The notes under the pieces: model-generated | The model's database searches: none | The model's input: only the letters and a program-made list of their open reading frames with translations | What the model was told of the DNA's origin: nothing | Part shown: positions 57,411 through 64,000 of the stretch, piece by piece | How positions within the stretch are numbered: position 1 is the stretch's first letter | How the letters are laid out: every line of letters starts with the position of its first letter | Program-made: the position numbers and the translations under genes | Origin: Flavitalea sp966112615 | GTDB taxonomy: Bacteria; Bacteroidota; Bacteroidia; Chitinophagales; Chitinophagaceae | DNA length: 64,000 bases | Assembly: GCA_966112615.1 (NCBI GenBank) | Contig: CBHWDO010000002.1 | Span: 372,001 to 436,000 of the forward strand | Direction: 5' to 3'

Positions 57411-57576
57411 GGTGAAGGAAATCGGAAATCGGAAATCGGAAATCGGGAATCGGAAATCGGGAATCGGGGTGAACCGAGCGAAGCGAAGGGGCAGAACGTT
57501 GGGTGTAACACACAGCGTTCTGCCCGCCCTGCGGGCGTTCAGCCCTTTCCGATTACAGATTACCGATTTCCCTTTT
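57411..57576. repeat. Inverted 7-bp repeat arms (AATCGGA/AATCGGG) around a large hairpin
   Basis: Between convergent stops. The left arm (about 57415-57470) is eight or so AATCGGA/AATCGGG units; the right arm (about 57545-57572) is CCGATTA and GATTTCC units and ends almost against the yqgE stop. The centre holds a perfect 10-bp stem, GGGCAGAACG with CGTTCTGCCC (57489-57498 and 57516-57525), with an inner GTGT/ACAC pair, and a smaller GCCC/GGGC pair; no T tract follows, unlike a standard terminator. Confidence 0.8.
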
Positions 57577-58128
57577 CTAGTTCAACTGCGGATCAATCGG
57601 ATAATTCACCATCATCTCATATTCCCCGCCCAATTCCTTTAAGGCATTTTTCCAGATCTCCGAAGTATGATCGTAGAAGACAAGTTTCTTGGTGGCAGTT
57701 CCTGTAAGCCATGATTTTTCTTTCATCTCTTCTCCTAACTGACCTTCACCCCAGCCACTGTATCCAAGGAAAAAACGGATCATTTTTGAATCTATGATCC
57801 CATCTCTCAATAAAGAGATCGCGGTTTCAAAATCGCCACCCCAGTGAATACCATGACCCACTTCAAATCCACCTTCAATGAGGTCAGGAACAGTATGCAG
57901 GAAATGAATGGTGTCCATTTGAACTGGTCCACCATAGTACACAGGTATCTGCAGGTCATCCATATCATTCATCAGTTCATTCAATGTATGTTCAAATGCC
58001 TTGTTGATCACAAATCCAAAGGTTCCTTCAGGCTGGTGCTCACAGATCAAAACCACGGTCCGCATGAAATTGGGATCTTTCAAAAAAGGTTCAGCGATAA
58101 GTAATATGCCTGGTCCTGGTTCTTGCAT
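57577..58128 (-). CDS. YqgE/AlgH family protein
   Basis: 183 residues of the DUF179 family. It contains the order GILLIAEPFLKDPNFMRTVV, GTFGFVINKAFEHTLNELM, VYYGGPVQMDTIHFLHT, and IRFFLGYSGWGEGQLGEEM, all conserved family blocks. No signal peptide. Structures are known but the biochemical role is not; the Pseudomonas member AlgH affects alginate regulation. It is divergent from a histidine kinase across 121 bp containing the kinase promoter box. Confidence 0.93.
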   Translation of the reverse strand: MQEPGPGILLIAEPFLKDPNFMRTVVLICEHQPEGTFGFVINKAFEHTLNELMNDMDDLQIPVYYGGPVQMDTIHFLHTVPDLIEGGFEVGHGIHWGGDFETAISLLRDGIIDSKMIRFFLGYSGWGEGQLGEEMKEKSWLTGTATKKLVFYDHTSEIWKNALKELGGEYEMMVNYPIDPQLN

Positions 58129-58182
58129 ATAACTAATTTAATAATTAATAATTTGTTGGGTCTTAATTTTTCGGGTTGACCA

Positions 58183-58190
58183 TATTTTTG
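58183..58190 (+). promoter_or_regulatory. -7 promoter box for the histidine kinase gene (TATTTTTG)
   Basis: Exact TAnnTTTG followed by CGATC, 59 bp before the GTG start at 58250. A TTTG further up (58152) is 27 bp away, longer than the usual 17-21. Confidence 0.4.
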
Positions 58191-58249
58191 CGATCTTGGG
58201 CATCCGGCTAAAAATACTGTACCATCTTTAATCGAGTAAATAAATAAAA

Positions 58250-59599
58250 GTGAAGAAGATCTTCCCATTGATCATTGTGCTGATAAGTCTTTCCCTGATT
58301 GGTACTATCTACATTCAGTACAACTGGCTCAATACTATGCTTGTCAACAAGCAGGAAGAATTCAAATGGAAAGTTGTTAAAACTATTGATGAGGTTAGCA
58401 AGGAATTGATCGAGCAAAAAGGAACACTTCCATCTCTTCGAACTTACAGGAATAAAAAAGGGTTCAATCTTCCAAGCGAACAGTTTCAGCTTGAATTGAT
58501 GAAGCCACCAACCATCGCACAAAAGTTTACAGAATTTGAGATACATGAAAAGCTGAGTGAAGCATTCAGAAAACAGGGATTGAAAGATGTACCTTTTGAA
58601 TTTGCCATAACCGGTGATATCAATTCACTGGCTGCAGATTATGAAATGAAATCAAGATTTTTTACACAACAGGTGGAAGATACTGTCCATAATCTCCAGT
58701 TGCAATATCCGCTGCAACCTGCCAGTGGCAGTGATTTTGAGAATTTAATGCCGGTTCAGCTGATCGTGTTGATCGTTCCCAATATCCGGAATATTGTATT
58801 AGGGGAAATGCAATGGATGATCATAGGTTCCATCTTTTTTACATTGATGATCATTTCTGCATTCTATGTTACAGTCGATGCTCTGTTAAGACAAAAGAAA
58901 CTCAGTGAGATCAAAAATGATTTTATCAATAACATGACGCATGAATTCAAAACACCATTAGCCACGATATCGCTGGCAGTGGATGCACTGCGTAATGAAA
59001 AAGTGATGAGCGACCGGCCTAAAATGGATTATTTCAGCGGTATCATCAAGGAAGAAAACAAACGCATGAACAAGCATGTAGAAACCATTCTGCAGGCGGC
59101 TTTGATGGATAGGGATGAATTGCAGCTTAATAAAAAACCAATTCATGTGAATGAATTGATCGGCCAGGTGATCTCAAACTACACCCTTCAGCTTGAAGAG
59201 AAGCATGGAAAAGCTGAACTTGATCTGAGAGCTTCTTATGATCTTATCAATGCAGATGAAGTTCATTTCAGAAATCTTTTGTCGAACCTGATTGATAACG
59301 CAGTTAAATATTCGAAAGAAAACCTTGTACTGAAGATCGCTACCGATAACAATTCAAGAAACCTGATGATCAGGTTGGAAGATAACGGGATCGGTATGAG
59401 TAAGGAAACAGTAAGAAGGATTTTCGAAAAGTTCTATCGCGCTCATACCGGCAATATCCATAATGTAAAAGGTTTTGGATTGGGTATGAGTTATGTGAAA
59501 ACCATCATTGATGCACATGATGGTAAGATCCGAGTAGATAGTGTATTGGGCAAAGGATCAGTATTTAATATTGAAATTCCACTGCTCAAGAATTCCTGA
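58250..59599 (+). CDS. Membrane sensor histidine kinase
   Basis: 449 residues with a GTG start (GTGAAGAAGATC). N-terminal membrane helix (about 6-24), periplasmic domain (about 30-180), second helix (MIIGSIFFTLMIISAFYVTV, about 185-205), then HisKA with H231 in NNMTHEFKTPLATISLAVDA. The ATPase domain has N-box NLIDNAVKYS, DNGIGMS (G1) and GFGLGMSYVK (G2). The periplasmic domain has no recognised ligand fold. No response regulator is adjacent; the gene converges on queA with a 14-bp overlap. Signal and target are unknown. Confidence 0.92.
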   Translation: MKKIFPLIIVLISLSLIGTIYIQYNWLNTMLVNKQEEFKWKVVKTIDEVSKELIEQKGTLPSLRTYRNKKGFNLPSEQFQLELMKPPTIAQKFTEFEIHEKLSEAFRKQGLKDVPFEFAITGDINSLAADYEMKSRFFTQQVEDTVHNLQLQYPLQPASGSDFENLMPVQLIVLIVPNIRNIVLGEMQWMIIGSIFFTLMIISAFYVTVDALLRQKKLSEIKNDFINNMTHEFKTPLATISLAVDALRNEKVMSDRPKMDYFSGIIKEENKRMNKHVETILQAALMDRDELQLNKKPIHVNELIGQVISNYTLQLEEKHGKAELDLRASYDLINADEVHFRNLLSNLIDNAVKYSKENLVLKIATDNNSRNLMIRLEDNGIGMSKETVRRIFEKFYRAHTGNIHNVKGFGLGMSYVKTIIDAHDGKIRVDSVLGKGSVFNIEIPLLKNS

Positions 59600-60806
59600 A
59601 CAACAAACATCCATCACCATAGCTCAGGAAGCGAAAGTTATGTTGTAAGGCATGATCGTATAACTTCTTCCAGTCATCACCAATGAATGCAGCCACCAGC
59701 AATAACAAGGTTGATTGAGGTTGATGAAAATTAGTAACAAGGGCATCCACCATCCTGAAAATATAACCGGGCATGATCAGTAATCTGGTGCGTGTAATTA
59801 GTCTTTCCAGGTTTCTTTCACGCATATAATTTTCGATGATTTCCAGGGCTTCTTTCTTTGATAGCTCAATGGACGCATTATCCCAGGAAAACCATTGGCG
59901 GAGCTCATAATGCTGATCGATATTTTTTTTATTCAGATGAATTTCAGCTGCGATCCAGTAGAGTGATTCAAGTGTTCTGAGACTGGTGGTTCCAACGGCT
60001 ACAGTTAGATCTTTATGATGTTCGAGTAATTGCCGGATCAATGTGATCGGAACATCAATGAATTCCGCATGCATATCATGGCCTTCCATGGTTCCTGCTT
60101 TCACTGGTTTGAAAGTTCCGGCACCTACATGCAGGGTGACATAAACCGGTGTGATATTTTTTTCTGAAAGGTCTTCAAAAATTGCCTTGGTAAAATGTAG
60201 ACCTGCAGTTGGCGCTGCCACAGATCCATCGTGCCTTGCATAAATAGTTTGATATCTTCCTGCATCCTCCTGTTCCGCTTTTCTTTTGATATATGGAGGA
60301 AGCGGGATCAGCCCTGCTGCATGCAAGACCTCTGCAAAAGCCATGGAGGTAGGCTCCCAGCTAAGTTCTATCAAAAAGCTGTCGTTCTTTTTTTCTATGA
60401 ACCGGGCTTCAAGGGTTCCGCCTTCAAAGTCGCGGGTGAGAACCTGGCCGGGTTTCCATTTTGAAGCCCCGCCGATCAGGCAGTTCCAGTAAACTTTACC
60501 CTGTTCCAGCATGGCGGTAGTAATATCCGGATACCTTGCATCCGGCTCAATACAAAATACTTCGATCTGTCCGCCGGTTGGTTTTGTAAAAATGATCCTT
60601 GCTTCAACCACCCGGGTATTATTAAAGGCCAGTAAAGCATTGGCTGGGAGGTGTTGAGCTATGTTCCGGTAGATGTCTTCCTGGAAATTCCCACTTTTAT
60701 ACACCAGGAGGCGGGATTGGTCACGCTGTTCGAGCGGACGGTAAGCTATTTTCTCGTCGGGGAGTTCATAATTATAATCGAGGATCGATATCTCTCTGGG
60801 ATTCAT
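59586..60806 (-). CDS. queA: S-adenosylmethionine:tRNA ribosyltransferase-isomerase
   Basis: 406 residues from ATG 60806 (MNPREISILDYNYELPDEKI); the upstream frame continues into the DnaA-box-like region but is not protein-like. QueA transfers the ribosyl group from SAM to preQ1 in tRNA for queuosine. YELPDEKIAYRPLEQRDQSRLL at the N-terminus is the family pattern, and YARHDGSVAAPTAGLHFTKA and VTLHVGAGTFKPVK are conserved in the active-site half, which ends TNFHQPQSTLLLLVAAF. A TATATTTG box ends 5 bp from the ATG. It converges on the histidine kinase. Confidence 0.96.
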   Translation of the reverse strand: MNPREISILDYNYELPDEKIAYRPLEQRDQSRLLVYKSGNFQEDIYRNIAQHLPANALLAFNNTRVVEARIIFTKPTGGQIEVFCIEPDARYPDITTAMLEQGKVYWNCLIGGASKWKPGQVLTRDFEGGTLEARFIEKKNDSFLIELSWEPTSMAFAEVLHAAGLIPLPPYIKRKAEQEDAGRYQTIYARHDGSVAAPTAGLHFTKAIFEDLSEKNITPVYVTLHVGAGTFKPVKAGTMEGHDMHAEFIDVPITLIRQLLEHHKDLTVAVGTTSLRTLESLYWIAAEIHLNKKNIDQHYELRQWFSWDNASIELSKKEALEIIENYMRERNLERLITRTRLLIMPGYIFRMVDALVTNFHQPQSTLLLLVAAFIGDDWKKLYDHALQHNFRFLSYGDGCLLFRNS

Positions 60807-60810
60807 GCGG

Positions 60811-60818
60811 CAAATATA
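60811..60818 (-). promoter_or_regulatory. -7 promoter box of queA (TATATTTG), predicted leaderless
   Basis: Exact TAnnTTTG followed by CCGC, then ATG 4-5 bp later, so transcription should begin at or within a few nt of the start codon. No -33 element is evident. Confidence 0.5.
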
Positions 60819-60821
60819 GCT

Positions 60822-60943
60822 GAATCCACAGCTTATCCACCGTAATTCACAGTCTTTCCACAATTGCTGTTCATTCTTATCAACAGACAGGGCTCAAACC
60901 TATGCTGCTATTGGGTTACAGGTATGTTGAACCCTGTGGAAAA
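60822..60943. promoter_or_regulatory. DnaA-box-like cluster in the queA/mraZ divergent spacer
   Basis: In 122 bp: GAATCCACA (60822-60830), TTATCCACC (60833-60841, 8 of 9 to TTATCCACA), CTTTCCACA (60854-60862), TTATCAACA (60877-60885, 8 of 9) and inverted TGTGGAAAA (60935-60943, TTTTCCACA, an accepted degenerate form). The first lie just upstream of queA; an A/T-rich run (60938-61018) follows toward mraZ. It may be DnaA-dependent control or a DnaA-titration/initiation site. Confidence 0.4.
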
Positions 60944-60964
60944 ATTAATTATTTCCTATTTTGG

Positions 60965-60992
60965 TTTGAAAGTGGGAAAAAGTGTTATTTTG
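60965..60992 (+). promoter_or_regulatory. Possible mraZ/dcw promoter (TTTG-N17-TATTTTG)
   Basis: TTTG at 60965-60968, 17 bp, then TATTTTG, one base shorter than the TAnnTTTG consensus. The mraZ ATG is at 61020. Confidence 0.4.
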
Positions 60993-61019
60993 TGTTAATT
61001 AAAAATGTCAATCTTATAA

Positions 61020-61484
61020 ATGATTGGTTTTCTGGGTGAATACGAATCAACAGTGGATGCGAAGGGTCGCTTCCTTCTCCCGGCTGGCTTTAAAAAGCAG
61101 TTGCCGGAGGGAGATGAAGGCCAGTTCGTGATCAACCGTGGATTTGAAAAATGTTTGACCCTGTACCCAAAATCAAGTTGGGAGCCAATATTTACCGAGA
61201 TCAGCAAATTGAATGATTTTGACCCCAAGGTACGTGAATTCAGAAGATACTTTATGAATGGGGCAACGATGATGGAACTGGATAGTGCAGGCCGTTTGCT
61301 GATCCCGCAGAACCTGAAGGCCCATGCGGGGATTGAAAAAGACATCGTGCTGGTGTCAGCAGTTAACAAAATTGAGATCTGGGATAAAAGTAAGTACCAA
61401 GAGTTCTTTGAATCATTTTCACCCGAGTCGTTCAGTGGTTTGGCTCAGCAGGTGATGGCCGGAAATCCATCCATCAATCTTTAA
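61020..61484 (+). CDS. mraZ: Transcriptional regulator MraZ
   Basis: 154 residues, first gene of the division/cell-wall cluster. Two SpoVT/AbrB-like swapped-hairpin domains: FLGEYESTVDAKGRFLLPAG (about 4-23) and MMELDSAGRLLIPQNLKAHA (about 80-105), each holding the DAKGR/DSAGR motif, the usual MraZ duplication. MraZ binds DNA upstream of its own operon in other bacteria. rsmH follows 11 bp after the stop. Confidence 0.96.
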   Translation: MIGFLGEYESTVDAKGRFLLPAGFKKQLPEGDEGQFVINRGFEKCLTLYPKSSWEPIFTEISKLNDFDPKVREFRRYFMNGATMMELDSAGRLLIPQNLKAHAGIEKDIVLVSAVNKIEIWDKSKYQEFFESFSPESFSGLAQQVMAGNPSINL

Positions 61485-61495
61485 AGTTTGTTGCG

Positions 61496-62464
61496 ATGAG
61501 TAAGAAGAAAAAAGTGCAGAAGGAAGAATCAGAGGAGCAGGTTTATCATGTTCCGGTCATGCTGAAAGAGACAGTGGATTCGCTCATTACGGATCCTTCC
61601 GGGATCTATGTGGATTGTACTTTCGGTGGTGGCGGACATAGCAGGGAAATCTTGTCGCGACTAACCGAAAAAGGCAGACTGTTCGCCTTCGACCAGGATG
61701 CTGATGCAAAAGCCAATATTCCGGATGATCCGCGGATCACCTTTGTTCCGCATAACTTTCGCCACCTTGCGCGCATGATGCGCCTGCACCAGGTGTCGCA
61801 GGTTCATGGGATCATAGCGGATCTTGGCGTGAGCAGCCACCAGTTTGATGAGCCCACACGCGGATTTTCCACCCGCTTTGATGCTGACCTTGATATGCGT
61901 ATGGATACACGTCAGTCGCTTACTGCGTTTGATGTTGTCAATACCTATTCACAGGAAAAGCTTCATAAGCTGCTGGGAGAATATGGAGAAGTGACCAATG
62001 CGAAAACCCTTGCAAGTACTATTGTCCAGGCAAGGCAATCGCAATCGCTTAAAACCATTTCCAATTTCAAGAACGCGGTTCACTCGGTGGTGAAGGGGAA
62101 TCCAAATAAATACTTTGCCCAGGTATTCCAGGCATTGCGCATTGAAGTGAATGATGAGTTGGGAGCGTTGAGAGAAATGTTGCAACAGGTGCCATCACTC
62201 CTAAAGCCCGCAGGTCGCGTGGCCATCATCACATTTCATTCGCTGGAAGACAGGATCGTAAAGAATTTCTTTAAGAAGGGCACTTTCGAAGAGGAGGAAG
62301 ATCTGAATCCATTCGAAAATGCACCCAACAGATCTGAGTTGGAAGTGATCACCCGGAAGCCATTAACGGCAAGTGAAGATGAGTTGAAGATAAACCCGAG
62401 GTCGCGAAGCGCAAAGCTCAGAGTGGCCATGAAAAAATTGAGTAGTACGGACGGTTCATTATAA
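61496..62464 (+). CDS. rsmH: 16S rRNA (cytosine1402-N4)-methyltransferase
   Basis: 322 residues. YHVPVMLKETVDSLITDPSG is the start, YVDCTFGGGGHSREIL the SAM motif, and GIIADLGVSSHQFDEPTRGF and RFDADLDMRMDTRQSL family blocks. FAQVFQALRIEVNDELGAL and VAIITFHSLEDRIVKNFFKK close the catalytic domain, with NPRSRSAKLRVAM at the end. It methylates C1402 in the ribosomal P site. Second gene of the cluster, spaced 11 bp from mraZ and about 106 bp from ftsL with a hairpin in that gap. Confidence 0.97.
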   Translation: MSKKKKVQKEESEEQVYHVPVMLKETVDSLITDPSGIYVDCTFGGGGHSREILSRLTEKGRLFAFDQDADAKANIPDDPRITFVPHNFRHLARMMRLHQVSQVHGIIADLGVSSHQFDEPTRGFSTRFDADLDMRMDTRQSLTAFDVVNTYSQEKLHKLLGEYGEVTNAKTLASTIVQARQSQSLKTISNFKNAVHSVVKGNPNKYFAQVFQALRIEVNDELGALREMLQQVPSLLKPAGRVAIITFHSLEDRIVKNFFKKGTFEEEEDLNPFENAPNRSELEVITRKPLTASEDELKINPRSRSAKLRVAMKKLSSTDGSL

Positions 62465-62523
62465 AAGTCTTTGAAAGTTTAATTCCTTGAAAAAACCATG
62501 TGTTAGAGCTTGAGAAGACTGGG

Positions 62524-62558
62524 GCGGTTAGATGGTGAAAATCTGTCTAACCGCTATT
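62524..62558 (+). terminator. Hairpin between rsmH and ftsL (possible attenuator or partial terminator)
   Basis: GCGGTTAGA and TCTAACCGC form a perfect 9-bp stem around a 12-base loop, followed by TATTTTAAAAAT. It lies in the 106-bp gap inside what is otherwise a co-directional operon, where a full terminator would be unexpected. Confidence 0.5.
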
Positions 62559-62570
62559 TTAAAAATCATC

Positions 62571-62912
62571 ATGGAAGAGCAGAAAGAAATAAAAGAGACC
62601 AGGGAACCGCGTTTTACGCTGAGAAGATTTCTCAGCTACAAGTGGATCCTGCGCAACTTTCCCTTCTTTCTTTTCCTGTCGGCTTTTGGTGTGGTATACA
62701 TATATAATGGTCACTATGCAGACAAGACACTGCGTGAGATCAATAAAGTGAGTAAGGAACTGAAGGAATTGCAATATGAATACAAGACACTGAAGAGTGA
62801 TGTGATGTTCAAGAGCAAGCAGAGTGAACTGGCAAAAGGAGTGGAGCCTTTCGGATTGAAAGAATTGACATCTCCACCAATAGTTCTTACAGACAGTAGT
62901 GCATTACAATAA
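62571..62912 (+). CDS. ftsL: FtsL-like cell division protein
   Basis: 113 residues from ATG 62571 (MEEQKEIKETREPRFTLRRF); an in-frame ATG 39 bp upstream lies within the hairpin. A basic cytoplasmic N-terminus, one membrane helix (about 29-48, FPFFLFLSAFGVVYIYNGHY) and a heptad-rich periplasmic coiled coil (DKTLREINKVSKELKELQYE). This bitopic shape and the position between rsmH and ftsI are characteristic of FtsL, though sequence conservation of FtsL is weak; Bacteroidota versions often carry this region plus SSALQ-like tails. Confidence 0.8.
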   Translation: MEEQKEIKETREPRFTLRRFLSYKWILRNFPFFLFLSAFGVVYIYNGHYADKTLREINKVSKELKELQYEYKTLKSDVMFKSKQSELAKGVEPFGLKELTSPPIVLTDSSALQ

Positions 62913-62930
62913 AAGTATAGATAAAGGATT

Positions 62931-64000
62931 GTGGAAGTAAAACGCGACATACTATGGAGGGTTTACCTGGCATACCTGGGTATCATCATCTTTAGTCTGT
63001 GTATCATAGGGAAGGTTATCTATATCCAGCAGTTCCAGGGCGAACAGTGGCTGTCTATGGCAAAGCAGCAACAGCAGCGGGTTGTAGCGATCGATGCTGA
63101 CCGGGGAACTATCTACAGTGAAGATGGAAGCATGCTCAGTACTTCCATTCCATACTTTGATATCTATATTGATTTTGGTGCTGAAGGATTGCGCGATAAG
63201 AATGGAAAACGTTTCAAGGAAAACCTGGATTCATTAAGTTTTTCGCTGGCAAATTTTTTCAGGGATCAGTCTACTTCAGAATATAAAAAATTACTCCAGA
63301 AAGGATATCAGAAAAAAGACAGGTATTTCCCTCTGAAAAAGAATATCAACTTTCAGCAATGGAAAGCGCTTCGTGATTTTCCTCTGGTAAGATTGGGTAA
63401 AAATAAAAGTGGCTTTATAGCTGAAGTAAAGCATAAGAGATTAAATCCATTTGGACTGCTGGCCAATCGTACCATCGGTTTATCAAGAGAATTTGTAGGT
63501 GATGATGGAAAGATGAAGAATACGAATGTAGGATTGGAAAAAACATACGACAATGTTTTGAAAGGAGAATCAGGATCTAAGCTGGTGCGCTTTCTTGCAG
63601 GTGGTGTATATGTGCCAATCGATGGTTCCGAGATAGAGCCACAACATGGAAAAGATATTGTAACAACAATCGATGTAAACATCCAGGATATCACGGAAAG
63701 TGCGCTGCTAAAAATGATGATCGAAAATGAATGTGCGCACGGTACTGCGATAGTGATGGAAGTGGCAACCGGAAAAGTGAAAGCTGTGGCAAATCTTGGA
63801 AGAAGATCAGATGGTACGTATTGGGAAGACCTGAACTATGCCATCCGCGCATCAGAGCCGGGTTCAACATTCAAGCTGGCTACCATGCTGGCTTTGCTGG
63901 AAGATAAAAAGATCACACCCAATACACAGGTCGACCTGGAAAATGGTGTCTGGAAATATTCGCGCAGAACGGTTTACGACAGTGAAAGACATGGCAGAAA
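62931..64000 (+). CDS. ftsI: Penicillin-binding protein 2/FtsI-type division transpeptidase, C-terminus cut by window
   Basis: At least 356 residues, starting at GTG 62931, 18 bp after ftsL. N-terminal membrane anchor (about 10-30, VYLAYLGIIIFSLCIIG). The pedestal domain includes AIDADRGTIYSEDGSMLSTS and FGLLANRTIGLSREFVG, and the transpeptidase domain begins near 245. The catalytic Ser is S312 in EPGSTFKLATM (SxxK = S312-T-F-K315). The SxN and KTG motifs lie beyond the window. It makes septal peptidoglycan cross-links. It is the fourth gene of the cluster, and the next (murE, mraY and so on) would follow. Confidence 0.92.
   Translation, partial: MEVKRDILWRVYLAYLGIIIFSLCIIGKVIYIQQFQGEQWLSMAKQQQQRVVAIDADRGTIYSEDGSMLSTSIPYFDIYIDFGAEGLRDKNGKRFKENLDSLSFSLANFFRDQSTSEYKKLLQKGYQKKDRYFPLKKNINFQQWKALRDFPLVRLGKNKSGFIAEVKHKRLNPFGLLANRTIGLSREFVGDDGKMKNTNVGLEKTYDNVLKGESGSKLVRFLAGGVYVPIDGSEIEPQHGKDIVTTIDVNIQDITESALLKMMIENECAHGTAIVMEVATGKVKAVANLGRRSDGTYWEDLNYAIRASEPGSTFKLATMLALLEDKKITPNTQVDLENGVWKYSRRTVYDSERHGR

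Noticed and set aside
1..64000. Prophage, insertion sequence, integron or rRNA operon
   Set aside because: No transposase, integrase, phage structural or rRNA sequence was found; gene content is chromosomal housekeeping and surface genes.

Overview
The window reads as a contiguous chromosomal piece of a Bacteroidota bacterium, most likely family Chitinophagaceae. This rests on the gene content: PorT and type IX secretion (T9SS) C-terminal domains, a YqgE/DUF983/DUF4136/DUF6263 set, an F1 epsilon subunit reduced to its N-terminal domain, and acyl-CoA thiolase and CotH proteins of Bacteroidota type. It also rests on the promoters, where the -7 box TAnnTTTG recurs and Shine-Dalgarno sequences are weak. 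The family is inferred from protein style; no species is claimed. There is no phage, insertion sequence, CRISPR array or rRNA. The only RNA gene I can support is one tRNA-Leu(UAG).

Layout. 1-3.1 kb: a truncated universal stress protein, a repeat-rich spacer, tRNA-Leu and the bifunctional (p)ppGpp enzyme. 3.1-6.3 kb: purA, an acidic low-complexity protein, pabB. 6.3-11.5 kb, minus strand: a lytic transglycosylase, gatA, tatA, rplS, rny. 11.7-17.3 kb: an exported thioredoxin and a DUF6263 protein on plus, then zapA, a coiled-coil protein and pheT on minus, with a stand-alone T9SS-sorting-like ORF between them. 17.6-23.4 kb: dnaB, rsmE, a beta-barrel protein, pyrD, thiolase, DUF983. 23.4-33.7 kb: an ABC exporter, comM-like ATPase, a pyrC/MutS-like/M1-peptidase operon and a Wzi-like barrel. 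33.9-36.4 kb: porT-ubiE, engB, ykuK. 36.5-44.6 kb, all minus: a metzincin with a small secreted partner, a CoA-binding protein, a type III polyketide synthase cluster (UbiA prenyltransferase, PKS, methyltransferase, FAD reductase) and a CotH protein. 44.7-53 kb: pyruvate dehydrogenase E2, dnaX, an acetyltransferase-like protein, a membrane protein, an S9 peptidase. 53-57.4 kb: atpDC, an MFS transporter, a DUF4136 lipoprotein, a barrel protein. 57.5-64 kb: yqgE, a histidine kinase, queA, then the start of the division/cell-wall cluster mraZ-rsmH-ftsL-ftsI, cut by the window end.

The gene set is mainly housekeeping (replication, translation, cell division, nucleotide synthesis, energy). A surface/secretion layer is added: PorT is an outer-membrane T9SS component, and the metzincin and CotH protein look like T9SS cargo.

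Two things stand out. First, six intergenic spacers carry a family of degenerate short tandem repeats with 7-, 8- or 9-bp units. They are purine-rich on the left and pyrimidine-rich on the right, usually flank a terminator hairpin, and often touch the neighbouring stop codons. Second, the PKS cluster looks like a small pathway for a prenylated or reduced polyketide lipid, and two of its genes lack a usable ATG start. Two divergent spacers (upstream of dnaB and of mraZ) also hold clusters of DnaA-box-like sequences.
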